Source: Embleya sp045207655 (GTDB lineage: Bacteria; Actinomycetota; Actinomycetes; Streptomycetales; Streptomycetaceae). From it: a DNA stretch of 64,000 bases. The translations under genes and the position numbers were made by a program. Below are positions 34,550-42,710 of this stretch, piece after piece. The notes under the pieces are model-generated. The model did no database searches, was not told the origin of the DNA, and worked only from the letters and a program-made list of their open reading frames with translations. The stretch covers positions 1,054,001 to 1,118,000 of the forward strand of contig NZ_CP108785.1 of the NCBI RefSeq assembly GCF_045207655.1, read 5' to 3'. Every line of letters begins with the position of its first letter. Within the stretch, counting starts at the first letter, position 1.

Positions 34550-35871
34550 GCCGGCTCACCCGCGCCGACGGGACCCAGTACCCGCTCGACATAGGCGTTG
34601 GTGAACAATCCGTGCGGATCAAGCCTGGCGCGCACGGCCTGGAAACGATCCCAATGCGGGTACTGCCGGCGCAGCGTCTCGGCGGTTTGGAAATGCCGCT
34701 TGCCCCAATGGGGGCGGCCACCGTGGGCGACCATGACCTGCTCGACACTCCGGAAGAACGCTTCCCATGGGATGCCGGCGAATTGGTGCACGGCGATGTA
34801 GCAGGTCTCCCGGCCGCCCGCCGGGCTGAGGTAGGCGTCGTCGGGGGCGACGAAGCGAACCTCCAGCGGCGTCGGGACGTCGAACTCCCTTCGCTCGGCG
34901 ATCTCCCGCACGACCCGGACGGCCTCGGCGGCGTGCTCGCGGGGAATCGCGTACTCCATTTCGGTCAGCGGTACTCGGCGAGGCGTCGCGAAGACCCGGT
35001 AGGAGCGGTCCGTGTACCGCGTGGTGCCCGAGTTCGCGGAGGCCACTCGGTTCAGCCATGGAATCAGGCCACGGCGCGACCGGCCGAGCAAGCACACGCC
35101 CCAGTAGGCGTAGTTGCTCAGGAACATGTCGTGGAACCACTCGCCCAAGCGCGACCGCGGACTGGGGGAGGCCGCCGTCCGATTCCAGGTCTTGGTCATC
35201 GCGAGCGGGCTGTGCGGGAAGGTGAAGAACCCGAAGTGGTCGTTGCCGTCCACGAGTTCGTCGAGGTTGTCCAGGGTCGCCGCCAGCGGCGCCGTCGTGT
35301 CGACGGCGCCGAGGGTGAAGGCCGGCACCGCTTGTAGTGTCACCGCCGTCACCACACCGAGTGCCCCCACGCTCACCCGGGCCGCCCGCCACGTGTCGGG
35401 GTCGGTCGCCTCGTCGACTTCCAGCGTACGGCCGTCGGCGAGGGTCAACTCCATCGACTTCAGCCCGGCCGACAGGTTGGGCAGCGTGATACCGGTGCCG
35501 TGGGTGCCCGTCCCGGTGGCGCCGGCGATCGACTGCACATCGATGTCACCGAGGTTCGCGAACGCGAGGCCGTGGTCGTACATCAACGCACTCAGCGCAC
35601 CCAGCGTGATCCCCGCCTCGACCCGTACCAGACCGGTCGCCCGGTCGACGTCGAGCACCCGATTCATCCGGTCCAGCGACAACAGGGTCCCGTCGGTCAG
35701 CACCGCGTCGGTGAACGAGTGTCCCGCGCCGGCCACCCTGACCGTACGGTCGGCCTCGGCCGCCCGGCGGATCGCCTCACCCACCTCGGCCCGACTCGTC
35801 GGCCGCTCGAACACCGCCGGCCGGCAACTCTGGTCCCCCGCGAAATTCCTCCACACCGGCCCCTTGCTCAT
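34546..35871 (-). CDS. D-arabinono-1,4-lactone oxidase-like FAD-dependent oxidoreductase
   Basis: A 441-residue VAO-type flavoprotein. The FAD domain has RVAGAGHSFTDAVLTDG, where the His is the usual covalent FAD attachment in aldonolactone and alditol oxidases, and QSIAGATGTGTHGTG. The C-terminal ALO domain ends RARLDPHGLFTNAYVERVLG. Family members oxidise sugar lactones or alditols with release of hydrogen peroxide. The gene is divergent from a truncated aminotransferase with TetR operator site B between them, and is coupled to the downstream PLP enzyme. Substrate not inferable. Confidence 0.83.
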   Translation of the reverse strand: MSKGPVWRNFAGDQSCRPAVFERPTSRAEVGEAIRRAAEADRTVRVAGAGHSFTDAVLTDGTLLSLDRMNRVLDVDRATGLVRVEAGITLGALSALMYDHGLAFANLGDIDVQSIAGATGTGTHGTGITLPNLSAGLKSMELTLADGRTLEVDEATDPDTWRAARVSVGALGVVTAVTLQAVPAFTLGAVDTTAPLAATLDNLDELVDGNDHFGFFTFPHSPLAMTKTWNRTAASPSPRSRLGEWFHDMFLSNYAYWGVCLLGRSRRGLIPWLNRVASANSGTTRYTDRSYRVFATPRRVPLTEMEYAIPREHAAEAVRVVREIAERREFDVPTPLEVRFVAPDDAYLSPAGGRETCYIAVHQFAGIPWEAFFRSVEQVMVAHGGRPHWGKRHFQTAETLRRQYPHWDRFQAVRARLDPHGLFTNAYVERVLGPVGAGEPA

Positions 35872-35973
35872 GTCTTCTCCTCGGGAACGCCCACGTCATA
35901 AGACCCCGGCCCATCGTCAGGGCGGGCCGTCTGCACGCGGCCCGGACTTGCGGCTGGGCACGACCCTAGGACT

Positions 35974-35999
35974 CAATATTGAAGATGTCTACAAGATTC
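35974..35999. promoter_or_regulatory. TetR operator, site B
   Basis: CAATATTG (35974-35981) and CAAGATTC (35992-35999) flank AAGATGTCTA. It matches the reverse complement of site A at 24 of 26 positions. It ends 14 bases before the ATG of the truncated aminotransferase and lies about 100 bases from the start of the divergent flavoprotein gene, so the TetR at 31825-32478 could regulate both. Confidence 0.7.
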
Positions 36000-36013
36000 A
36001 CCGGAGTGTCGTC

Positions 36014-36383
36014 ATGCGGCACCCCCGGAGCACCCTGCCGCGACCACGCAGCAGACGGATGACGCCCTGCTACGGCGAACCCCTGGAGATCGTGGGAGGC
36101 GAGGGCCGCCGGGCCATCGATGCCCAGGGGCGCCGCTACCTGGACTTCTTCGCGGGCAGCCGGACGAACAGCCTCGGCTACGACATCCCCGAGATCGCCG
36201 ACGCGATCAGCCGGCAACTCGCCAAGGCGGAACTCCTCACCGCCACCGCCTACCTCAACCGCAGCGAGGTCGAACTGGCGGAGCGGATCGCCCGCCTGTC
36301 CGGTATCCCCGACGCCAAGGTGTGCTTCGTGCAATCCGGTACCGAGGCCAACGAACTCGCCCTGATGCCGGCCTGCGGATACC
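36014..36383 (+). pseudogene. Truncated class III aminotransferase
   Basis: The first about 120 residues of a fold-type I class III aminotransferase: CYGEPLEIVGGEGRRAIDAQ, then RRYLDFFAGSRTNSLGYDIP, then CFVQSGTEANELAL. Similarity stops at ACGYR, and the frame runs on as unrelated sequence to 36514, antisense to the HD gene. The cofactor Lys domain is lost. The start is intact and preceded by operator site B, so this was a regulated gene cut by a rearrangement near 36385. Confidence 0.7.
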
Positions 36384-36409
36384 GGCACGGCATAGTCACG
36401 CGCGAACCC

Positions 36410-36426
36410 GGCACCGCCTCGGTGCC
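36410..36426. terminator. Hairpin after the HD-domain gene
   Basis: GGCACCG (36410-36416), loop CCT, CGGTGCC (36420-36426), lying 10 bases beyond the HD-domain stop on the minus strand. Compact and perfect; probably its terminator. Confidence 0.5.
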
Positions 36427-36435
36427 TCGGCCGGA

Positions 36436-37062
36436 TCACCCGTGGGGAGCGCCGTCGGCCAGATGGGCGAACGTCTCGAGCCAGGTCGCGTACCACCGGC
36501 CGAACCACGGGTGATCCTGGGCGAGAGGGACGATGGTTCGCGCCGTCTCACGGTAGTACGAGCCGCGTTTGTCGGGTCGGGGGTGCGTGTCCAGGCGCTG
36601 GACGTTGCTCAGGCGATCCGCCAGTTTCACCACGAGCGCGTCCGTCGGCGCGCTCTGCAGCCGGCTCAGATAGGCCTCTCGGGCCTCGGCCGGGGACAGC
36701 CCCTCGGCCGGCTCCGGCTTGGTCACCCACTCGACCAACTCCGCGACCCGGTCGCCGAAACCGATCCTCACCGTCTCCGGCGAGCATGCCGTGTCCTCCA
36801 CGACATCGTGCAGGACTGCCGCCCGCAGGACGTCGACATCGACGACACCCAGCGCCTCCACGAGAACGCGCACGACCTCCAACAAGTGCTCGACGTACGG
36901 CTCGCCCGCCGGCCGCACCTGCTCCGCGTGCCAACGCACCGCGAACTCGACCGCCGCGTCGAGCAGTTCCAGGTCCCGCGGGGAAAAGCGGCTCGCCCAC
37001 TCGTCCCGGAGAACCGGCCAACCGGCCTTCGCCTCGAACCTCTCAAGCACCATGCTCACCAC
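36436..37062 (-). CDS. HD-domain phosphohydrolase, SpoT/MESH1-like
   Basis: A 208-residue protein with the RelA/SpoT hydrolase-like HD fold. WHAEQVRPAGEPYVEHLLEV (first metal His and substrate region), LRAAVLHDVVEDT (HD pair near 84-85) and VVKLADRLSNV (late Asp) are all visible. No synthetase domain is present, so it may act as a small (p)ppGpp or nucleotide pyrophosphohydrolase. An ATG three codons downstream of the first is an equally good start. It stands alone on the minus strand. Confidence 0.82.
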   Translation of the reverse strand: MVSMVLERFEAKAGWPVLRDEWASRFSPRDLELLDAAVEFAVRWHAEQVRPAGEPYVEHLLEVVRVLVEALGVVDVDVLRAAVLHDVVEDTACSPETVRIGFGDRVAELVEWVTKPEPAEGLSPAEAREAYLSRLQSAPTDALVVKLADRLSNVQRLDTHPRPDKRGSYYRETARTIVPLAQDHPWFGRWYATWLETFAHLADGAPHG

Positions 37063-37194
37063 TCGCCCCCGTGTTCGCCGACCGGCACCGAACAGCCAAC
37101 GCTACCAACACACATCACCGCGGCGTCTCCCGTCGCCGAACCACTCGACGCAGCCCCAACCGCGACCTGGTCGTCGTCATCGCCAAGTCATCGG

Positions 37195-38430
37195 CTACTC
37201 CCTTTGCTCAGGGTGCACACCGAGTCCCTGCCGGTCCCGTGTGTACCGGTTGACGGCCCGCGGAAGGCCGAGACGGGCTCGCAGGGTGGTCGTGGTGTAG
37301 CCGGTGCGGAAGGCCTTGCGTTGCCGGAGCTCGGGGACCAGGGCGGTGGTGATCGCCGTCAGGTCGTGGGGCAGGGCCGCGGGGCGTAGGCGGAAGCCGT
37401 CGAGGCCGGCCGGGCGCCAGTCGAGAAGCAGGTCGGCCAGTTCGCCCGGGGTGCCGGTGAAGACGTGTGCGTCGGAGGCCAGGGCGGCGCCGTCCAGGTC
37501 GTCGAGGCGGCGCTTGCGCCGGGCTGCGGCGCCGGGTTCGTCGTCCAGGAAGACCACCAGGTCGGCGAATGTCCGCAGCGGTTGGCCGACCGGGCGGCCG
37601 GTCTTGGCTTTGGCCTTGTCCACCTTGCCGAGGATGGTCGCGATGTCCGCGCGGCAGTGTGGCGTGAGGTAGACGACATCGGCGGCCGCCGCGGCCAGTT
37701 CGTACGGTACGGAGGCATGGGCGAGGACGGTGACCGGTGGTTGGCCCTGCGGCGGGCGCGGGGTGATCGAGGGGCCGCGGATGTTGAAGTGTTCGCCGAC
37801 GAATGCGATGTGGTGCAGTTTGTCGCGGTCGATGAAGCGTCCGGTCGCCGCGTCGCGGATCTCCGCGTCGTCCTCCCAGCTGTCCCACAGCCGGCGGGCG
37901 ACCTCGACCACGTCGGCGGCCTCGCCGAACAAGTCGCGCAGGCGTTCGGCGATCAGTTCCGTCTCGCGGATGTCGTCCGGGGTCAGGGCGGGTGTCGTGC
38001 GCCTGCCGAAGTGGGTGGCGTCGGCGGCGCGCGAGGAGATCTGCGGACGCCAGCCCGCTCGGCCGCGGCTCGCGTGGTCGAGCGTGGCGATCCCGATCGC
38101 GACGTGGAACGGTTCGGTGTGGGTGACGTTCGTGGTCGGGACGAGTCCGATGTGGGAGGTCAGCGGGGCGAGGGTGGCCGCGAGCAGGACCGCGTCCAGT
38201 CGGCCCCGGACCTGGTCGGTGCGGTCGTCGGGCCGCTCGAACGAGGCGGATTGCATGGCGAGCGCGTCCTCGAAGGTGACGAAGTCGAGCAGCCCGCGTT
38301 CGGCCTCGGCGACCAGGTCGGCCCAGTAGCGGGCGGTGAACAGGTCGGCGGGTCGGGCGTCCGGCTCACGCCAGGCCGCGGGGTGCCAGCCGGCACCGTC
38401 CAGCGCGACGGCGAGGTGCAGCGGGGTCAC
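37195..38430 (-). CDS. LLM-class flavin-dependent monooxygenase
   Basis: A 411-residue luciferase-like TIM-barrel monooxygenase. Typical segments are YWADLVAEAERGLLDFVTFEDA, SHIGLVPTTNVTHTEPFHVA, ATLDHASRGRAGW and a C-terminal FRTGYTTTTLRARLGL. It uses FMNH2 supplied by a separate reductase; no reductase gene is adjacent. GTG 38430 overlaps the upstream paralogue's stop as GTGA. Family members act on sulfonates, chelators, alkanes or heterocycles. A sulfur or xenobiotic scavenging role is plausible but not shown. Confidence 0.83.
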   Translation of the reverse strand: MTPLHLAVALDGAGWHPAAWREPDARPADLFTARYWADLVAEAERGLLDFVTFEDALAMQSASFERPDDRTDQVRGRLDAVLLAATLAPLTSHIGLVPTTNVTHTEPFHVAIGIATLDHASRGRAGWRPQISSRAADATHFGRRTTPALTPDDIRETELIAERLRDLFGEAADVVEVARRLWDSWEDDAEIRDAATGRFIDRDKLHHIAFVGEHFNIRGPSITPRPPQGQPPVTVLAHASVPYELAAAAADVVYLTPHCRADIATILGKVDKAKAKTGRPVGQPLRTFADLVVFLDDEPGAAARRKRRLDDLDGAALASDAHVFTGTPGELADLLLDWRPAGLDGFRLRPAALPHDLTAITTALVPELRQRKAFRTGYTTTTLRARLGLPRAVNRYTRDRQGLGVHPEQRE

Positions 38431-39770
38431 GATGTCTCCTTCGCGCGTGGCGCTTTCAGACCGAGGTGGTCGCGGAGTGTGGTACCGGTGTAGTCCGTGC
38501 GGAAGACACCCTTCTCCTGGAGCAGGGGGACCACCCGGTCGACCAGTTCGTCCAGTCCGGTGGGTGTGAGGTGGGGGACGAAGACGAAGCCGTCGGCGCC
38601 GTCGCTCTGGACGAACTCGTCGATGGCTTGCGCGATTTCATGTGCGGTGCCGACGAACGTCTGTTGTCCGGCGACCTCGATGACCAGTTCGCGCATGCTC
38701 AGCCCCCGCGCGTCGGCGAGTTCCCGCCATCGGCGGGCGGTCGCGTCGCGGTCCTTGCGGAAGGTCGAATGCCCTTGGAGGAGGAGACTGTCGGGTGCGG
38801 GGTCGAGGTCGGGCAGCGGGCCGTCCGGGTCGTAGCTCGACAGGTCCCGGCCCCAGACCGCCTCGACGAAGGTGAGCGCGGTCTGTGGACCGACCTGGGC
38901 CCTGCTGATCTCGGCCGCGTGCTCGATGGCCTCCTCGGTCGTATCGCCCAGTACGTAGGTCGCGGTGGGGAGGATCTTCAGGTCCTCGGGCGCGCGGCCG
39001 TGTCGGGCAAGCCGTCCCTTGACGTCCCGATAGAAGGCGCGGGCCTGCTCCGGGGTGTTGTATTTGCTGAAGACGACGTCGGCGTCGGATGCCGCGAACT
39101 CCCGCCCCTCGGGGGATTCGCCGGCCTGGATGATCACCGGGTGACCCTGCGGTCCACGCGGTGTGCCGAAGCGTCCGGAGATGTCGAAGTGCGTTCCCCG
39201 GTGCGCGAATTCGCCTGCGCCGGCCCGGATGAAGCAGGAACCGTCCGGGTCGGCCGGGATGTCGTCCGGCCGGCGACTGTCCCACAGTTCGCGCGCGGTC
39301 GACAGGAACTCGGCGGCGCGCGCGTAGCGGTCGTCCTCGTCCAGGAATCCGCCGCGACGGAAGTTCTCGCCGGTGAACGCGTCGAAGCTGGTCACCACGT
39401 TCCAGGCGGCCCGACCCGCGCTGAGGTGGTCCAGCGTGGCGAGCCGACCGGCGACCTCGTACGGTTCGTTGAACGTGGCGTTGACGGTCGCGGCCAGTCC
39501 GAGGTGGGTGGTGATCGCCGCGAGGGCGCTGAGCACGGTGAGCGACTCCGGCCGACCCACGACATCGAGGTCGTGGATGCGGCCCTTGTGTTCGCGTAGC
39601 CGCAACCCTTCGGCCAGGAAGAAGAAGTCGAACTTCCCACGTTCGGCGGTCCGGGCCAGTCGGGCGAACGAGTCGAAGTCGATGTGGCTTTCGGATCGCG
39701 GGTCCGACCACACGGTGGTGTTGTGGATTCCGGGCAGTTGCGCGGCAAGATGGATCTGCTTCACCGGCAC
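38427..39770 (-). CDS. NtaA/DmoA-family FMN-dependent monooxygenase
   Basis: A 447-residue LLM enzyme of the NtaA/SnaA/DszA/DmoA branch: FDFFFLAEGLRLREHKGR near the N terminus, GRAAWNVVTSFDAFTGENF in the middle (a hallmark of this branch) and GVFRTDYTGTTLRDHLGL at the end. Members oxidise nitrilotriacetate, pristinamycin precursors, dibenzothiophene sulfone or dimethyl sulfide. It is first in a two-gene operon with the other LLM gene, and a perfect palindrome lies upstream at 39882-39901. Confidence 0.87.
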   Translation of the reverse strand: MPVKQIHLAAQLPGIHNTTVWSDPRSESHIDFDSFARLARTAERGKFDFFFLAEGLRLREHKGRIHDLDVVGRPESLTVLSALAAITTHLGLAATVNATFNEPYEVAGRLATLDHLSAGRAAWNVVTSFDAFTGENFRRGGFLDEDDRYARAAEFLSTARELWDSRRPDDIPADPDGSCFIRAGAGEFAHRGTHFDISGRFGTPRGPQGHPVIIQAGESPEGREFAASDADVVFSKYNTPEQARAFYRDVKGRLARHGRAPEDLKILPTATYVLGDTTEEAIEHAAEISRAQVGPQTALTFVEAVWGRDLSSYDPDGPLPDLDPAPDSLLLQGHSTFRKDRDATARRWRELADARGLSMRELVIEVAGQQTFVGTAHEIAQAIDEFVQSDGADGFVFVPHLTPTGLDELVDRVVPLLQEKGVFRTDYTGTTLRDHLGLKAPRAKETS

Positions 39771-39881
39771 GAGGCGACCGCCCGCCTGCCGCGGTGGCGG
39801 CGCGCCGGCTCGGCTCGGCCATGGTCCGGGGCCGGCGCCCCTGGTCGCGTGATGTGGATGCGCATGGTCCGCATGGTCGAA

Positions 39882-39901
39882 CCTTCACACTTATGTGAAG
39901 G
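39882..39901. promoter_or_regulatory. Perfect palindrome upstream of the LLM monooxygenase operon
   Basis: CCTTCACA (39882-39889), spacer CTTA, TGTGAAGG (39894-39901), about 112 bases upstream of the GTG at 39770. Perfect 8-base arms with a 4-base spacer suit a MerR- or MarR-type dimer. No regulator gene is adjacent, so the binding protein must be encoded elsewhere. Confidence 0.6.
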
Positions 39902-40069
39902 TCAATCCGACCCGGCATGGCGTGGATCACATCGGCTCGCGTGCCGCCTCGGGAGCGAGAGCGGCGTCGGAGCCGGGGCCGCTCGGAAGCCGCGCCGCCA
40001 GGAGCATCGGGTCCCCACCACAGCACACCCCCGGTCGGCACCCGCGGACGCGCCGGAACCGGACGCTGG

Positions 40070-41080
40070 TCAGCGGGCGAGTATGGGGCCGTCGTGGGGG
40101 CGGTGGTCGCGGGAGCGGCGCAGGTCGGTGGTGACGTAGGTGCGTTGCAGCCAGCGGTCTGCTCCGTCGTAACGGGGGTGGAAGGCGGTGCGGCCATGGA
40201 CGGTGACGCGGTTGTCGATGATGACCAGGTCGCCGGGAGTCAGGCGCAGGGTGCGGGCGGTCGCCTCGCAGGCGCGGCCGAATTCGGTCAGCGCCGCGGT
40301 GGCCCGAGAGGTGAGCGGGGTGGTGACGAGTTGGGCCATCCGTATGTCGGGATCCTCGACCGCTCCCGAGAGCACCGGCCGGGGCTCGACGTCGGGCCCA
40401 CTCGCGGCGGCGTCGGGGCCGAAGGAAGGTGGCGGCGTGGTGATGAACTCCGGTGCGAACAGGGCCTGGCGGCCCGCCGGGGTGAGAAGCGGCAACGCTT
40501 GGCGGATGCCGGCGACGCGCATGCCGGCGATCCGGTCGTGGTCGGCGCGCAGGCACAGGAAGACCACATAGTCCGGTGGGTGGGGGTGGAAGCCGTTCTC
40601 GGTGTGGAAGGACAACGGCACCGATCCGGCGTTGCCGTGGAAGCTCTCCTGCCCGGGCACGGGCACGACGTCCTGCACGAGGGCCCCGGATTTCTCGGCC
40701 CGGTAGGCGAGAGGCTCGCCGAGCCCACAGGCCACCATGGTGAGCACCGCGGCCGGGACGGTGGCCCGGCGCTGGACCGAGCCGGGTACGGACGGTGTCG
40801 CGGGCAGGGCCGCCCGATCGACGGGCAGGCCGCCGATCACCAATGTGCCGTGCGGGCCGGAGTGCCTTCGAAACCGGCGCACCGCACGGCGCAACGGCAA
40901 CGGAAGGTCCTCCCAGGCGTCCCGGGCCCGGGTCACCCACTCGGGGTCGTCGACGTGGTCGTGCCCGCCGGTGCACAGGGTACGGGCCAGCCGCTCGCAC
41001 GCGCCGGCATCGGCCGGGTCGAGTGCCCAGTCGCCTGCGACGGCAGGGCTTCGGGTGGTACCGGGCGTCGTCTCGGGCAT
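40070..41080 (-). CDS. Fe(II)/2-oxoglutarate-dependent oxygenase, clavaminate synthase/AsnO/VioC-like
   Basis: A 336-residue TauD/TfdA-superfamily oxygenase. The iron ligands are H159, E161 (SFHTENGFHPHPPDYV, using Glu instead of Asp) and H295 (NRVTVHGR), with R313 (LQRTYV) for 2-oxoglutarate. The HTE triad and following HPHPPD are typical of the group that hydroxylates free amino acids in peptide antibiotic pathways (AsnO, VioC, clavaminate synthase). The start was moved to the ATG at 41080, which has GGCAGGAG before it. It sits 41 bases downstream of an unrecognised gene in the same direction. The substrate could be an amino acid such as Arg, Lys or Asn; unproven. Confidence 0.83.
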   Translation of the reverse strand: MPETTPGTTRSPAVAGDWALDPADAGACERLARTLCTGGHDHVDDPEWVTRARDAWEDLPLPLRRAVRRFRRHSGPHGTLVIGGLPVDRAALPATPSVPGSVQRRATVPAAVLTMVACGLGEPLAYRAEKSGALVQDVVPVPGQESFHGNAGSVPLSFHTENGFHPHPPDYVVFLCLRADHDRIAGMRVAGIRQALPLLTPAGRQALFAPEFITTPPPSFGPDAAASGPDVEPRPVLSGAVEDPDIRMAQLVTTPLTSRATAALTEFGRACEATARTLRLTPGDLVIIDNRVTVHGRTAFHPRYDGADRWLQRTYVTTDLRRSRDHRPHDGPILAR

Positions 41081-41121
41081 CAGGGTCTCCTGCCGGAGGT
41101 GTGGGTGGCGGACACGCGGAC

Positions 41122-42240
41122 TCACGAGTGGCGCAGGCCGGCCACGGCGTCGGCGACGTAGTGGTCCCCGAATCGGATCAGGGAGGCGTACCGGGCCGCG
41201 CGGCGATGGCGCATGTGCCGTAGTTCGGCGACGGCGTTGTCGGGGCCTTCCGGTTTCTGGGCGATGGAACGATGCAGATGAACCATCGAGTACGCGAGGG
41301 TGACGTGCCGTTCACCATCCACGATGTCGGCTTCCAGGAGAGCGCCCCGTACCTCGGCCAACTCCGGGGCGCGGGCCGCCAACTGCTCGTAGGAGTCGGG
41401 AACCACGGACAGCAGGTCCTTCATCGCCGCCCGGAACAGCTTGTATCCGCGATGTTGACGCCCGCTCAACGGGACGTCCACCGACGGAGGCGCCATGGTG
41501 TGGCGTATCGCCGCCATGTAGTAGTCGGCCGGGACCGTACTGGCGTGCGTCATGGCCGCCGGGAAGCCCCGCACGTACACCGTCGCATCCGCCAGCCGCA
41601 GCAGAGCGGCATCACCGTCGCCGTGCCGCAGATGGCGGGTGGCGTCGGCCACGGCGACCGCGGCGCAGACGTTGAACAGGACATGGACCTGGTGCCCGAT
41701 GAGCCACCGAGCACTCCAGACGCTCTCCAACGACGCCCCCGCAGCAGGCTCGGGGACGGCCGGCGGCGGTAAGGAGTCGGGTTCGGCGCCCGGCGCCGCG
41801 CCGGTGAGGTCGAGCACCGACTGCCGCATCCCGGCCGCCTCCAGGGCCAGGTCGGCACCCGACAGCGGAGCCTCACACAGGTCTTCCAGACCGCGGTGGA
41901 CGACCAGGACACCGTGCAGGGCGGCCTGTTGATCCGACAGTTCCCCTTCACGGACCCGGAAGAACGACTGACTGGTCGACTCCGCCGGCAGTGCCTCACC
42001 GGCCACGGCCGGAGCCAGAGCCGACAGCGCGGCCACCAACTCACCGGCAGCCACGGCGGCCTGCCGCAGCGCGGCGGTCCGCTCGACGGGTCTGGCATGG
42101 GTCGCCAACCCGGCCAGCCCGCGCGCGGTGCGCTTCGCCTCGGCATCGACCCGCGTGCCCAACACCGGGACGGATCGCCCGCCTCGAGGCTCACGGAAAA
42201 CAGCGACTGCTGGATGACCGGCAACCGGCGATATGTCCAT
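41122..42240 (-). CDS. Unrecognised 372-residue protein, partner of the oxygenase
   Basis: I do not recognise this family with confidence. The start was set at the ATG (MDISPVAGHPAVAVF), because the further 88 residues upstream are Arg/Gly-rich and non-coding in character. The protein is mostly helical, with SARWLIGHQVHVLFNVCAAVAVADATRH near 215-240 and VYVRGFPAAMTHASTVPADYYMAAIRHTM near 255-285. Several conserved-looking His residues (GHQVH, MTHAST) could bind heme or metal; a distant link to PrnB/TDO-type heme enzymes is possible but weak. There is no signal peptide. Pairing with an amino acid oxygenase suggests oxidative amino acid chemistry. Confidence 0.6.
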   Translation of the reverse strand: MDISPVAGHPAVAVFREPRGGRSVPVLGTRVDAEAKRTARGLAGLATHARPVERTAALRQAAVAAGELVAALSALAPAVAGEALPAESTSQSFFRVREGELSDQQAALHGVLVVHRGLEDLCEAPLSGADLALEAAGMRQSVLDLTGAAPGAEPDSLPPPAVPEPAAGASLESVWSARWLIGHQVHVLFNVCAAVAVADATRHLRHGDGDAALLRLADATVYVRGFPAAMTHASTVPADYYMAAIRHTMAPPSVDVPLSGRQHRGYKLFRAAMKDLLSVVPDSYEQLAARAPELAEVRGALLEADIVDGERHVTLAYSMVHLHRSIAQKPEGPDNAVAELRHMRHRRAARYASLIRFGDHYVADAVAGLRHS

Positions 42241-42644
42241 GGCTGACGTTCGCCGAGAACACCCCCCACGAAACCCTGATCCGCAAGACCGTTCCGTTGC
42301 GGTGCGCCGGAGTTGGTCGGCGAGGTCCGCGGCGGCGGGCCCGGCATGCCCCGCGGACTCCGGTCCGAGGTCCGGACAACCACCATCCACGGCACCGGAC
42401 CGGCCACTGCGTCGCTCGTCCCCGACGCGGTCGGGCTGTACCGGGCATGGGAGCACGCCGGCCGGCCCGGCATCCGTAACGGGCGGTTCGACACCGCCCC
42501 GCACACCGCCGCCGGTTCATATAGCGAAAAGCGGCGAAAAAGGCGGTGGACGGAAGACAAGAGTTTCCATCTGGGGGGTCGCCGGCCGCTCACCCACTAC
42601 CGCCGGCGTGGCAGCGAGCAGAAGAAGTGCGTACGAAAGTCGAG
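42241..42644. other. Upstream region with an A+T-rich segment
   Basis: About 400 bases before the unrecognised gene. An unusually A-rich stretch near 42518-42550 contains GCGAAAA twice and could hold promoter elements for the minus-strand pair. No gene is seen. Confidence 0.4.
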
Positions 42645-42681
42645 GAACCGGCCGGGCCGCACGACGGCCCGGCCGGTTCCT
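42645..42681. terminator. Strong hairpin downstream of the IclR gene
   Basis: A perfect 16-base stem, GGAACCGGCCGGGCCG at 42645-42660 and its complement at 42666-42681, with the 5-base loop CACGA. It starts 30 bases past the IclR stop codon on the minus strand. Stem strength and position make it a clear transcription terminator. Confidence 0.8.
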
Positions 42682-42710
42682 TGCGGCGCCGATCGGGAAT
42701 GGGCTCGCTT

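Noticed and set aside
41122..42504. The longer start for the 372-residue protein
   Set aside because: The extra 88 residues are low-complexity and the downstream ATG begins natural protein sequence; only the shorter form was annotated.
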